The position numbers and the translations under genes were made by a program. The notes beneath the pieces were generated by a model. That model worked only from the letters and a program-made list of their open reading frames with translations. It did no database searches and was not told the DNA's origin. Positions 1 to 8,310 of a DNA stretch of 32,055 nt are shown in pieces. Numbering within the stretch: position 1 is the stretch's first letter; every line of letters starts with the position of its first letter. Source of the DNA: an uncultured Clostridia bacterium. GTDB taxonomy: Bacteria; Bacillota; Clostridia; Oscillospirales; Acutalibacteraceae. The stretch lies in assembly GCA_944412445.1 (NCBI GenBank), contig CALYBJ010000030.1:1-32055 (forward strand), given 5' to 3'.

Positions 1-8
1 CTCCACCA
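1..8 (+). tRNA. 3' end of a tRNA gene (partial)
   Basis: The window opens with CTCCACCA, which fits the end of a tRNA: four acceptor-stem bases, discriminator A and encoded CCA. A strong terminator follows at once. The acceptor bases fit tRNA-Ala or tRNA-Tyr of Bacillota, but eight bases cannot decide the identity. The rest of the gene lies outside the window. Confidence 0.5.
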
Positions 9-13
9 TATAT

Positions 14-57
14 AAAACCGAAGCGTTTACAAAAGTAAACCGCTTCGGTTTTTTTAT
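14..57 (+). terminator. Rho-independent terminator
   Basis: A long G+C-rich hairpin has its left arm at 15-30, an AAAA loop at 31-34 and its right arm at 35-51 with one bulged C. A run of T follows. It closes the transcript that enters the window from the left, probably the tRNA. Confidence 0.9.
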
Positions 58-144
58 ATAAAAAAATCATCTGTTTATAAGGCAAGCCTTTTGAGCGGAT
101 TTTTTGACATTTAATATATTTATATTTCAAATTTGTTATATATA

Positions 145-173
145 TTGCAATTTATGTTATTTTAGAATATACT
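145..173 (+). promoter_or_regulatory. Predicted sigma-A promoter of the 810-aa membrane protein gene
   Basis: A -35-like TTGCAA (145-150), a 17-base spacer and a -10 TATACT (168-173) lie 34 bases before the start codon. A TTGACA at 104-109 has no well-placed -10 box and was not preferred. Confidence 0.55.
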
Positions 174-207
174 TTTGATGTAATGTAAAAAACCGTAAGG
201 AGTTATT

Positions 208-2640
208 ATGTCAAAGAAAAAAATAATATATATTTCACTTCCCATATTTGTAGCAATCAGTTTTTTTATTGATATTTTAATAAAAAAGAATTTAATGCCA
301 TTTCTGATTTTTGTAAGCGACAGCTTTGCTGATTCAATTTTTACGACTTTATCCACTGTTGCAGCCTTAGGAAGCGGTTTACAATCAATTATCATAGGAA
401 CACTTGACAAAAAAACTTATGGTTTTACGCTGAAAGACGTTTTAAAAATTATTAAAAAAAGTTATAATTTTAACACAATATTAACGCTGAACTTAGCGTC
501 AATTATTTTAGCAATTATTTTGTTATCTCTGAATTTGGTTAACACTTTAACTTGCTTAACTATTGCCGTTATCGTAAGCACCATTTATTCAAGCTGTTTT
601 ATTTGGAAAATTATTACCGATAGCAGTTATGTAAAAAAACAGATTTCATTCTACATAAAAAATGAGCATTACGAAAAAAGTGAATTAAACGATATTATAA
701 CAACATTACTTCTTGAATTAAGAAACACATTGGAAATCAACGATGATAACAGCGCAAATGAGGTTATTAATTTACTAAAACAAGCACTTAATAAGGGTAA
801 CCAGAAAAAAATATTAAAAAACAGATCTATCGAGGGGTATTTTAAAAATATTTTTTCCACAGCTTGTTTTAAAATTGGTTTTGTAAATGCATATAAAAAA
901 ATTTTGTGCTTTAATGATAACAACAACCCTCTTTTAAACAGTGCCGAAATCGCATTAGAATATATCAATACTATTTCATTTTCCCCTGAAAGTAATATTT
1001 ATCAATACAATATTCCCGCCACTATTGATGATATAATTGAAAATTTGGAAGCAGAAAGTTTTTTGAAAATCAGATATTCATACAATTATTTTTTCGCTGT
1101 TTTTGAAAACAACATAATAAATAAATTAACAAAAGATGTATTTATTAAAGAAATAATCGAAAAATTGTCAATAATATATGACAACGAAAATGGAAAAATA
1201 AAAAAAGATTTATTGCTTTATATATTCAAAGATTTTGTTTTGGAAAACGAGAATATCAATGAAAGATTAGATTTATTTTCAGTTATTATAGAAAAAATCA
1301 GTGATAATATTAGTGACCGTAATGAATATTATGTAGCATTTATTTCAGAAGTTTTCAGAGCCATTTATTTTTATGCTTTTTATGAAAACGATACTCTTCA
1401 AAATGAATATCAAAAAGAATTATTAACGCTGTTTTTATATTCAAGACAAAATAAAAATAAAGGCAACTATAATTTATGTCTGCTTATTTTAAACAACGGA
1501 AGAAAAATAACCGAATGGCTATGTAATGATGCATTAAATAGCCGAGAGCATATAGACAAATTTGACCGTTTTCCATCAAAGAGATTTTTTGTAAAACAAA
1601 TAAATTGGACACAAGCAAACTTAATTATATTTGCATTTATTTTCTATTTGGCTTTTAGCTTTTTGAGAACGCGTACTTTTCCTTTATACGATATTATTAA
1701 ATCACACAATATTGACACAAAAACAGGCATTTTTATTTGTAAAATAATAACGCAAGTGTATGATATTGAAGATGTAAAAAATAATAATTTTCTTTTAAAA
1801 CAAAACATTCAGCAACAAGTTCAAAATATGCAAAAATGTTTAAACTGCAAACAGCAAATTCCTCAAAGCTTAATTAATAGCAATTTTGATAAATTTAATT
1901 CTTTATTAAAAGAATTAATTCAACAAACAATATCCCATAACACAAAAAGCAATAACCTAAACATTAAAAAAATTAAAGCTGAAATAATAAATAAATTTAA
2001 TGAAGATGATAAATTCAAATTCAACAAAAAATTATCCTTAAAAAATACAGTGCCCATTACAATGAGTCCAAGCTTTACCAAGAAAATATCATACGAAACA
2101 AATGATATAATACCTTTAATAAATAAAGATGATATTGAACATTGCATTGATGAAATTGTTCGCGATGTCCTTCCTGTTGTAACAATAAATTTTGGAATTT
2201 CCGGTATTAATATTTTAAAAGAAAATCTAAAAAAAGGTAAATATAAATATAGAAACTATGACTATATTAATGATTTGGGAATCAAACAGGAAGTTAAGCA
2301 AACAGAAGATTTTTATGATTTGAGAAAATTGCTAAATAATATAAAGTTGGATAAAACTCATGCAATACATGATTATATTTTCTTAAAAACAGAAAACATT
2401 GAATTTAACTTTGAAATTGTAGATTTAAGACTGACTGAGCCGTCAGACGCTGACTGTAACGAATTTATAAACAGTCATAAAATTGCCGACGGAAAATACA
2501 GGATTGACGGGATGCTGTTCAACTACACAGATGCTGTCAAGTACGTGCAATCAGCATACCGACTTGAGCATTCAGCAATAAAGTTAGTTACAAACATTGA
2601 TAAAAACGGCGGATTTAAAGTTAATTTTGATTACACCTAA
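208..2640 (+). CDS. Large A+T-rich membrane protein of unknown function
   Basis: This is an 810-residue protein that I do not recognise. ATG 208 is preceded by AAGGAG at a good distance. The N-terminal 140 residues hold about four hydrophobic segments (roughly 5-25, 45-65, 92-111 and 113-135). A Lys/Asn/Ile-rich, presumably cytoplasmic region of some 330 residues follows, then another hydrophobic segment near 470-490. A Cys-x-x-Cys pair (CLNC) sits near residue 544. The gene is visibly richer in A+T than the gyr genes, except for its last 200 bases, which look like the host. It stands alone between a tRNA terminator and its own terminator. That setting and composition suggest horizontal acquisition, possibly an accessory or defence gene, but no enzymatic motif supports a specific role. 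Confidence 0.85.
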   Translation: MSKKKIIYISLPIFVAISFFIDILIKKNLMPFLIFVSDSFADSIFTTLSTVAALGSGLQSIIIGTLDKKTYGFTLKDVLKIIKKSYNFNTILTLNLASIILAIILLSLNLVNTLTCLTIAVIVSTIYSSCFIWKIITDSSYVKKQISFYIKNEHYEKSELNDIITTLLLELRNTLEINDDNSANEVINLLKQALNKGNQKKILKNRSIEGYFKNIFSTACFKIGFVNAYKKILCFNDNNNPLLNSAEIALEYINTISFSPESNIYQYNIPATIDDIIENLEAESFLKIRYSYNYFFAVFENNIINKLTKDVFIKEIIEKLSIIYDNENGKIKKDLLLYIFKDFVLENENINERLDLFSVIIEKISDNISDRNEYYVAFISEVFRAIYFYAFYENDTLQNEYQKELLTLFLYSRQNKNKGNYNLCLLILNNGRKITEWLCNDALNSREHIDKFDRFPSKRFFVKQINWTQANLIIFAFIFYLAFSFLRTRTFPLYDIIKSHNIDTKTGIFICKIITQVYDIEDVKNNNFLLKQNIQQQVQNMQKCLNCKQQIPQSLINSNFDKFNSLLKELIQQTISHNTKSNNLNIKKIKAEIINKFNEDDKFKFNKKLSLKNTVPITMSPSFTKKISYETNDIIPLINKDDIEHCIDEIVRDVLPVVTINFGISGINILKENLKKGKYKYRNYDYINDLGIKQEVKQTEDFYDLRKLLNNIKLDKTHAIHDYIFLKTENIEFNFEIVDLRLTEPSDADCNEFINSHKIADGKYRIDGMLFNYTDAVKYVQSAYRLEHSAIKLVTNIDKNGGFKVNFDYT

Positions 2641-2661
2641 ATAAAAAATAAGTAAAAACTG

Positions 2662-2716
2662 AATAAAATTATACGCCGCCTGCTTAAAGCAAGCGGCTTA
2701 ATTTTATTATTTTTTT
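2662..2716 (+). terminator. Rho-independent terminator
   Basis: The hairpin at 2675-2697 has an 11-base stem with one mismatch and sits 34 bases after the membrane protein stop. It is extended by flanking A/T pairing and followed by T-rich sequence. Confidence 0.8.
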
Positions 2717-2724
2717 TAAATGTA

Positions 2725-2785
2725 TTGACAAAAGCAAATTATTCGGTTATACTTTGTTTGTAATATAGTTAGTTACTCAACTAAC
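2725..2785 (+). promoter_or_regulatory. Promoter and candidate operator of the GntR-ABC operon
   Basis: TTGACA (2725-2730), a 17-base spacer and TATACT (2748-2753) make a near-consensus sigma-A promoter. Just after the predicted start of transcription lies a perfect inverted repeat, GTTAGTT-ACTC-AACTAAC (2768-2785). Its place fits a site where the GntR protein encoded next would block its own operon, as is known for YtrA-type systems. Binding is inferred. Confidence 0.75.
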
Positions 2786-2822
2786 AAACATGCAAACAAG
2801 CAAGAAATGGGAGGTGTTATTA

Positions 2823-3206
2823 TTGAATGTCAACCCGAATATAGAAAAACCCATATTCATTCAAATTGCAGAGCAACTTGAAGATTCCATATTTACAGGT
2901 GCATTCCCTGAAGAAACAAAAATACCGTCAACAAATGAAATCTCTGCTCTGCTTAATATCAATCCCCACACTGTTCTGAAAGGTATGAATCTTCTGACAG
3001 ATGAAGAAATTATATATAAAAAAAGAGGTCTCGGAATGTTTGTAAAGGAAGGAGCAGTGGAGAAAATAAGAAAAAAAAGGCAGAGCAGATTTTACGAGCA
3101 ATACGTGGCAACTTTATTAGACGAAGCAAAAAAGCTGAAAATGTCAAAAGAAGATATTATTTCACTGATAGAAAGGGGCTATAACAATGAGTACCATTCA
3201 AATTAA
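2823..3206 (+). CDS. GntR-family (YtrA-type) transcriptional regulator
   Basis: This is a DNA-binding repressor, probably of the ABC transporter operon it heads. With the TTG start it has 127 residues. Residues 8-75 form the winged helix-turn-helix (IFIQIAEQLEDSI, then IPSTNEISALLNINPHTVLKGM, then the wing around KKRGLGMFV). A short basic tail without a large effector domain follows, as in the YtrA subfamily. I chose TTG 2823 because GGGAGGTG ends seven bases before it. The in-frame ATG at 2790 has no ribosome-binding site and lies next to the operator. The gene overlaps the following ABC ATPase by 20 bases, so the two are co-translated. The ligand is unknown; relatives respond to cell-envelope stress. 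Confidence 0.9.
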   Translation: MNVNPNIEKPIFIQIAEQLEDSIFTGAFPEETKIPSTNEISALLNINPHTVLKGMNLLTDEEIIYKKRGLGMFVKEGAVEKIRKKRQSRFYEQYVATLLDEAKKLKMSKEDIISLIERGYNNEYHSN

Positions 3207-4047
3207 GAACGTTACAAAAAGATACAAGGATATCACGGCTCTTGACAATATTTCCATTTCTTTTGAGTTTGGAAAAATTTACGGATTTTTAGGAAGAAAC
3301 GGCGCCGGAAAATCTACCCTTATCAACATTATTGTAAACCGTATTTTTGCCGATCAGGGTGAAGTCTTAATTGACGATATTCCCGCAAAAGAAAATATGC
3401 GTGTTCAAGAAAAAATCTTTTGCATGAGCGCAACAGATCTATATGACGGAGATTTAAAGGTTAAAGATCATTATAAATGGACAAATCGCTTTTATGATAA
3501 CTTTGATTTGAAAAAAGCTTATACGCTTTCCGAAAAATTTAATCTTGATACAAATAAAAAATTTAAGGGATTGTCAAAAGGCTATCAGTCCATTTTTAAA
3601 TTGATTATTGCACTGTCTCTTAATGTGCCTTATATAATTTTTGACGAACCAGTTTTGGGACTCGACGCAAATCATAGAGAATTGTTTTACAGTTTGCTTT
3701 TAAAAGAATTTGAAAACGGAAAAAAAACATTTATTATCGCCACCCATCTTATTGAAGAGGTTTCAAATATTATTGAGGAAATCGTTTTAATTGACGAAGG
3801 AAAAATTTTACTTCAGGAGAGTGTGGAATCTTTATTGGAAAAAGGATACAGTGTTTCCGGTTTAGCCGGTGATGTGGACCGTTATTGTGAAAACAGGAAT
3901 GTGATAGGTTTTGACGAGCTGGGCAGCTTGAAAATTGCGTATGTCTTGGGAGAAAAAACTGCTTTGCCCCAGGGAAGCAATTTACGGATTTCTGCAATGA
4001 ATCTGCAAAAGGTGTTTGTTAAGATGACGGAGAAAGGCGGCTGGTAA
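3187..4047 (+). CDS. ABC transporter ATP-binding protein
   Basis: This is a cytoplasmic ATPase subunit of 286 residues that would power the permease encoded next. The P-loop GRNGAGKS is at about residues 36-43, the signature LSKGYQ at 129-134 (a variant of LSGGQ), Walker B YIIFDEP at 149-155 and the switch His at 187. The last 80 residues form a C-terminal extension usual in drug/antibiotic-type ABC-2 ATPases. AAAGGGG precedes the ATG inside the upstream regulator gene. The ATPase stop and the permease start are one base apart. The substrate cannot be read from the sequence; export or membrane-stress detoxification is the usual role of GntR-linked pairs. Confidence 0.93.
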   Translation: MSTIQIKNVTKRYKDITALDNISISFEFGKIYGFLGRNGAGKSTLINIIVNRIFADQGEVLIDDIPAKENMRVQEKIFCMSATDLYDGDLKVKDHYKWTNRFYDNFDLKKAYTLSEKFNLDTNKKFKGLSKGYQSIFKLIIALSLNVPYIIFDEPVLGLDANHRELFYSLLLKEFENGKKTFIIATHLIEEVSNIIEEIVLIDEGKILLQESVESLLEKGYSVSGLAGDVDRYCENRNVIGFDELGSLKIAYVLGEKTALPQGSNLRISAMNLQKVFVKMTEKGGW

Positions 4048-4048
4048 A

Positions 4049-4768
4049 ATGAATAAACTGAAATCTGCTGTTATGTATGAATGTTCGACCAAAATAAAAG
4101 CAATAGGGCTTTTCTATTTAATTGAATATCTTATCGTTGCACTTATTTTTGCAATCGTAGCCATTTTTACCAACGGAAAAGACACCGGATCCAACATTTT
4201 AGAAATCAGCACGGTTATTTTTGTAAGCGTTATCGGAGTATTAGGCTATAAAGAAGATTTTAAAGCTCTTATTCAAAACGGATACACACGAAAATATATT
4301 TTTACCGCGACTGTTTGCATGTTTATATTTATGTGTGCATCAATGGCGTTGATTGATACCGTAATCGGCAACACTATCCATTACTTTAACAATAATTACT
4401 TTACCCTTTACGGAATACTTTACGGTTATGACAATCCGTTTTTAAACTGGCTGTGGCTTACCGTTTTTTATCTATCGTTTTGCAGTTTATTCTACTTGGC
4501 AGTATTAATAATCAATAAGGTTGGAAAAAGAGCATCACTATTTATAAGTATTGTACTTGGGGGCGTAATTGTTATTATTATTGCATTGTTTAGATTTGTG
4601 TTTTCTTCCGAAACAGTACACAACATAGCAGAATTTTCAATGAAAGCAATGGGTTTTATGCCTGACGGTACAAAAAATGTTTTATTTCCCGTTATATCTT
4701 TTCTTATAGCAGGTGCTGCTCTGGAAATCGCTTCATATACAATTATCCGCCGTACCGAGCTTAAATAA
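4049..4768 (+). CDS. ABC-2-type permease, membrane subunit
   Basis: This is a 239-residue integral membrane protein with about six hydrophobic segments (near 20-42, 50-68, 84-105, 130-152, 163-186 and 211-232). It lacks its own ATPase domain and starts directly after the ABC ATPase, so the two form one transporter. No family-specific motif is visible, and the protein is assigned by context and topology. Expression is expected to follow the GntR operator upstream. Confidence 0.82.
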   Translation: MNKLKSAVMYECSTKIKAIGLFYLIEYLIVALIFAIVAIFTNGKDTGSNILEISTVIFVSVIGVLGYKEDFKALIQNGYTRKYIFTATVCMFIFMCASMALIDTVIGNTIHYFNNNYFTLYGILYGYDNPFLNWLWLTVFYLSFCSLFYLAVLIINKVGKRASLFISIVLGGVIVIIIALFRFVFSSETVHNIAEFSMKAMGFMPDGTKNVLFPVISFLIAGAALEIASYTIIRRTELK

Positions 4769-4811
4769 ATTTTTAAAAATAGAATTCGGCTTTTAGAGGG
4801 AGATGTTATAT

Positions 4812-5297
4812 ATGGCAAAGGTAATATTAATATGCGGAAAAATATGCAGCGGCAAAACTTATTACGCGAAAGAACTGAAAAACAGCTTAAATGCCGTTAT
4901 TTTATCAACTGATGAAGCAACCTTTGATTTAATAAATAATGAACAGGGAGAATTTTATAATATTTTTGTCCAAAGGGTCAACGGATATTTAAAGAAGAAA
5001 GCCTGTGAAATTGTAAAAGCGGGAGCTGATGTAATTTTAGACTGGGGCTTTTGGACAAGAGAAGAAAGACAGGAAATAACAGATTATTTCAGAAAAAGAG
5101 AAATCACAATTCAGTGGCATTACATAGATATTGACGACGCTCTTTGGGAAAAGCAAATCAATGAGAGAAACAAACGAATACAGAAGGGCAGAGGCGGCAG
5201 TGATTTTTATTTGGATGAAGGGCTTAAAGCCAAGCTTTTAAGCAAATTTGAACCTCCCGAGCCTGAAGAAATTGTTGTTTGGCATAAACGGAAATAA
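4812..5297 (+). CDS. Small P-loop kinase-like ATPase (AAA_33/zeta-type fold)
   Basis: This is a 161-residue protein of the predicted ATP-dependent kinase group. The P-loop GKICSGKT lies at residues 9-16. A DWGFW segment near residue 77 follows a hydrophobic strand, as in small nucleotide/antibiotic kinases. An Arg/Lys-rich lid (INERNKRIQKGRGG) lies near 117-130. ATG 4812 was preferred over ATG 4803 because GAGGGAG at 4796-4802 is placed correctly only for the former. The gene follows the permease by 43 bases and could belong to the same transcript. The substrate is unknown. A toxin role of the zeta type is not supported, as no antitoxin gene is next to it. Confidence 0.8.
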   Translation: MAKVILICGKICSGKTYYAKELKNSLNAVILSTDEATFDLINNEQGEFYNIFVQRVNGYLKKKACEIVKAGADVILDWGFWTREERQEITDYFRKREITIQWHYIDIDDALWEKQINERNKRIQKGRGGSDFYLDEGLKAKLLSKFEPPEPEEIVVWHKRK

Positions 5298-5318
5298 TCC
5301 TCAGTCAAAGCAAATTCG

Positions 5319-5348
5319 GCGCGGTCATAAGGCCGCGCATTTTTATTT
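5319..5348 (+). terminator. Rho-independent terminator
   Basis: GCGCGG (5319-5324) pairs with CCGCGC (5333-5338), followed by ATTTTTATTT. It ends the plus-strand operon. The AraC gene ends 48 bases further on the other strand. Confidence 0.8.
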
Positions 5349-5385
5349 CTCTTATAATTTTCTCAAAAGGAATCATAAAACGAAT

Positions 5386-6117
5386 TTATGTTATCTGATT
5401 CCTGAATTCCTTAGGAGTTTTGCCGTATTCCCTTTTAAAGCAGGCTATATAATAGCTCTCGGAGCAGAACCCCAGATAATACGCTATTTCCGATACTGAA
5501 TATTTATCCTTTAGCATTTCCTTTGACGCCTGAAGCCTTTGGGTTCTGATATATTTTGATAAATTTATCCCCATATTTTTTTTAAACAGATGCGATAAAT
5601 AATCCTCCGACAATCCGGATTCCTCCGCCAGTGACGGAAGGTCTAATTTTTCATGGAGATGAGTGTTGATGTAGTGAAGGCATTTTCTTATTGACTGAGG
5701 ATAAACGCTGTTTTCCCTGCTTTCGGCTACCATATCAGTAAGGACAACGCATTTATTTATGGCATATTCCGCAATATCGTCGGTTTTAGTCATTTTGTCA
5801 ATTTCCGAAATGCAGTTATCGGAAAAATTATAGGCGGTAGTTTCGTCAAGGCCGCCCTGAATCGCCGAACGGGTAATAAGAGTAAAAAACGACACCGCCC
5901 AGTATTTAATCTGCATTAAGCTGTCCCCGGACATTCTGCCGATTGTAATTCCTGAGTCAATCATGCTGCCTATCATAAGCTTGACATCGGTACGGCTTCC
6001 CTTTTTGACCTTTGACAGAAACTGCGTTTCCAGCTGATAGGGAGTATGAATAATGCCTTTTTCTCTTTCCTCAAAAATACGGCTTTCGTCAAGCACATTG
6101 ATTTTATATCTGCCCAT
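5386..6117 (-). CDS. AraC-family transcriptional regulator
   Basis: This is a DNA-binding regulator of 243 residues. The C-terminal hundred residues form the double helix-turn-helix of the AraC/XylS family: LDLPSLAEESGLSEDYLSHLFKK is the first helix-turn-helix, and SVSEIAYYLGF with CFKREYGKTPKEFR is the second with its family signature. The N-terminal 130 residues are helical and not a recognisable cupin, so the signal is unknown. ATG 6117 was chosen because AAGGTG precedes it by six bases; the GTG at 6126 is part of that site. The gene is divergent from the two kinase genes and shares a 131-base control region with them, which makes them its likely targets. Confidence 0.9.
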   Translation of the reverse strand: MGRYKINVLDESRIFEEREKGIIHTPYQLETQFLSKVKKGSRTDVKLMIGSMIDSGITIGRMSGDSLMQIKYWAVSFFTLITRSAIQGGLDETTAYNFSDNCISEIDKMTKTDDIAEYAINKCVVLTDMVAESRENSVYPQSIRKCLHYINTHLHEKLDLPSLAEESGLSEDYLSHLFKKNMGINLSKYIRTQRLQASKEMLKDKYSVSEIAYYLGFCSESYYIACFKREYGKTPKEFRNQIT

Positions 6118-6147
6118 TTTTATCACCTTATTAAAAATATCATATTA

Positions 6148-6176
6148 TTGCCTTTGAAGCAACGGAAATATTATAT
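6148..6176 (+). promoter_or_regulatory. Possible promoter of the tandem kinase genes
   Basis: TTGCCT (6148-6153), 17 bases and TTATAT (6171-6176) form a weak sigma-A-like promoter in the divergent region. A weak promoter would suit activation by the AraC protein. Several other A+T-rich -10 candidates lie nearby. Confidence 0.35.
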
Positions 6177-6248
6177 AAATATAAGAAATTTTATATATTT
6201 TACCGCTTTGGGCATATATGATGACATTGTAAGAACCGGAGGTGCAAT

Positions 6249-7232
6249 ATGAAAAGCAGAACGAAGCCCGAATTAACATCGGAGCAGGTACAGAAAATGT
6301 TTAACGCCGCAAGTCTCGGCAGTGTTATTTCTTTCGGCAAGCTGGGAGACGGAGAATACAACGGGGTATACAGCGTTGAAACAGACACCGGCAGTTATGT
6401 ATTAAAGGTGTCGCCCCTTGACAAAACCGGGATACTCACTTATGAGCAGGATATGATGCGTGGCGAGGTTTTCTGGTATGCCCAGATAAGAACCCATACC
6501 ACCGTCAAAGTACCCTATGTATATTACAAGGATTTTTCTCACACTGTTTTTCCGTCGGATTATTTTATAATGGAGAAGCTCCCGGGAGAACAGCTGAACA
6601 ACGCTTCCTTGACAAAGGAGGAAAAAAAGCTGTGCGCAGAAGAAACGGCGAAAATCACGGCACAGTTCCACAAGGTGAGAAACAATGAGTTCGGATATAT
6701 ACAAAACGGACTTTACGGCAGCTGGTATTCAGCCTTAAGAAGCATGACGGAAAACCTTATAGGCGATATAAAAAGAGCGGGAAGAAAAACAAAAAGAGGT
6801 GAAAAGCTGCTGAAATATATTGACGAATACAAATCACTGCTGGAAAAAGTCCCCTGTTCAATGGTAAACATGGATATGTGGTACGGAAATATTTTATGCA
6901 GCAGAAAAAACGGCAGAATAGAGCTGTATGTAATCGACCCGGAGAGAACAATATGGGGAGATCCTGTTTTTGACTTTATAAACCTGGAATTTGAGAAAAT
7001 GCTTAACAGGAAAACAGTCACCTTAAAAGCCTACAACGAAGCGGCGAAAACAAAAATAAACTGCACCCGTGAAGAGATGATACGGTTTGCTTTCGGCATA
7101 GGCTATCTGGCGCTGATTCAGGAGGCTGAAAAGTATTACAGATACACACCCTTTCACTTCGGCTGGTGGAGAAATGTGGACTGCTGTAAATTTTTATACG
7201 CAAACTCTTTCAGAATTTTAAAACAGAGGTAA
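6249..7232 (+). CDS. Aminoglycoside-phosphotransferase-like kinase 1
   Basis: This is a protein-kinase-fold phosphotransferase of 327 residues. Visible elements are the ATP-binding Lys in YVLKV (residue 53), the hinge around YFIMEKLPGE (105-114), the catalytic-loop counterpart VNMDMWYGN (Asp209, Asn214) and the metal-binding VIDPE (Asp230). The usual His of the HGD motif is replaced by Asn207, an uncommon but catalytically plausible change. GGAGGTG precedes ATG 6249. The second kinase begins six bases after this stop. The true substrate is not known. Family members phosphorylate small molecules such as sugars, choline or antibiotics, and I would not call it a resistance gene from sequence alone. 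Confidence 0.85.
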   Translation: MKSRTKPELTSEQVQKMFNAASLGSVISFGKLGDGEYNGVYSVETDTGSYVLKVSPLDKTGILTYEQDMMRGEVFWYAQIRTHTTVKVPYVYYKDFSHTVFPSDYFIMEKLPGEQLNNASLTKEEKKLCAEETAKITAQFHKVRNNEFGYIQNGLYGSWYSALRSMTENLIGDIKRAGRKTKRGEKLLKYIDEYKSLLEKVPCSMVNMDMWYGNILCSRKNGRIELYVIDPERTIWGDPVFDFINLEFEKMLNRKTVTLKAYNEAAKTKINCTREEMIRFAFGIGYLALIQEAEKYYRYTPFHFGWWRNVDCCKFLYANSFRILKQR

Positions 7233-7237
7233 AAACC

Positions 7238-8194
7238 GTGCAGGCGGAAATTAACCCTTTGACACACAAGGAAGCGGAAAAATTCGCAGTTATTATTGCG
7301 GAAAAAGAATTAAAATCAAAGGTAAGGAAGATTAAATATTTAGGGGGCGGCTCTTTCGGATACGCTTACAGGGCAGACATCGACCGTCAGCCGTATACTG
7401 TTGTAATGAAAGCCTATAAACGGTGCGGTATATGCGAAAGAGAAGCTTTTGAGCTGAAAAAGCTATCGGAAAAAAGCCTTATTCACATTCCAAAGGTATA
7501 TTTTACATACCTGAAAGATAATATTTCCCCTGTGGATTTCATCTGCATGGAATACATAAAGGGCAAAAACTGTTTTACGGATATTAAAAAGCTTTTTGCG
7601 TCAAAGAAAAAAAAGCGTGACTTTGCCCTCAGGGTCACCGAGGCAATGCACTGCTGGCATTCAAGAACAAACGAAAAATTCGGTCCCGTAATGAAGCCTG
7701 TTTATAAGGAATGGCTTGATTTTTATAAGCCCCTTGCCTTTGATATCCTGCAAGACGCCGAAAAAATGGTTAAAAAGGGAAAGCTGGAAGAATATTTTTT
7801 AAAGACCATGAAAAAGGCATGGGACAGCTTTGATTTTATTTTCAGCGAAAAGGTAAAGCAGCCGGGACTGATTCACGGTGACCTTAATGTAATGAATATT
7901 ATCGCCGACAAGAACCTTAATCCCACAGCGGTTATAGACCCATTTCAAAGTATGTGGGCTGATACGGAATTTGATTTGTTTCAGCTTAAAAGCCTGACCG
8001 GAAACGCTTTCGGCCTTTACAAAACATACAAGGAAAAATATCCCGTGTCGGAAAAATGCGATTTAAAAACAGCCTTCTACGCCTTGTACCATGAAATATA
8101 CAGCTATATAAATTCCGGCAGAAGAACAAAGCTGAACCATTTGCGATGCCTGTTTCAGCTTAAAAGAGAAATGAAAAAAGCAGGACTTAAATAA
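7238..8194 (+). CDS. Aminoglycoside-phosphotransferase-like kinase 2
   Basis: This is a second kinase-fold protein of 318 residues, in tandem with the first but only distantly similar. It has a glycine-rich loop GGGSFGYAY (36-44), the ATP-binding Lys58 in VVMKAY, a standard catalytic loop LIHGDLNVMN (His213, Asp215, Asn220) and metal-binding VIDP (Asp234). Translation starts at GTG 7238, five bases after the stop of kinase 1, with AGAGGT inside the end of that gene, so the genes are translationally linked. The substrate is unknown. The AraC regulator upstream may control both. Confidence 0.85.
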   Translation: MQAEINPLTHKEAEKFAVIIAEKELKSKVRKIKYLGGGSFGYAYRADIDRQPYTVVMKAYKRCGICEREAFELKKLSEKSLIHIPKVYFTYLKDNISPVDFICMEYIKGKNCFTDIKKLFASKKKKRDFALRVTEAMHCWHSRTNEKFGPVMKPVYKEWLDFYKPLAFDILQDAEKMVKKGKLEEYFLKTMKKAWDSFDFIFSEKVKQPGLIHGDLNVMNIIADKNLNPTAVIDPFQSMWADTEFDLFQLKSLTGNAFGLYKTYKEKYPVSEKCDLKTAFYALYHEIYSYINSGRRTKLNHLRCLFQLKREMKKAGLK

Positions 8195-8212
8195 AATTAA
8201 TAATAAAAACAC

Positions 8213-8238
8213 AAAACCACCGGTTCAGACGGTGGTTT
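8213..8238. terminator. Hairpin after the kinase genes
   Basis: AAACCACCG and CGGTGGTTT form a perfect nine-pair stem with a seven-base loop, 18 bases after the kinase 2 stop. The T-run on the plus strand is poor (TTTGCTTAG). It may end the kinase transcript, or back up the terminator of the opposing gene. Confidence 0.55.
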
Positions 8239-8267
8239 GCTTAGTCCCTAAACCTAAAGGCGGTCAA

Positions 8268-8298
8268 CAAAAAAAGCCGGAGAAAATTTCTCCGGCTT
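8268..8298 (-). terminator. Rho-independent terminator of the SGNH esterase gene
   Basis: A perfect stem at 8274-8298 (AAGCCGGAG / CTCCGGCTT) lies 12 bases beyond the minus-strand stop. On that strand it is followed by a run of seven T (8269-8275). Confidence 0.85.
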
Positions 8299-8310
8299 AG
8301 ATTATTAAAT

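Noticed and set aside
208..2640. Abortive-infection or other named defence family for the large membrane protein
   Set aside because: No catalytic or family motif was seen. Only composition and context hint at an accessory role.
4803..5297. Zeta-toxin of a toxin-antitoxin pair
   Set aside because: The P-loop fold fits, but no small antitoxin gene precedes it and it follows an ABC operon.
5248..5499. 83-residue open frame after the P-loop kinase
   Set aside because: It runs across the terminator and into the opposing AraC gene, and has no ribosome-binding site or family resemblance.
6249..8194. Calling the two kinases antibiotic-resistance genes
   Set aside because: The kinase fold is shared with many metabolic phosphotransferases and nothing in the sequence points to aminoglycosides.
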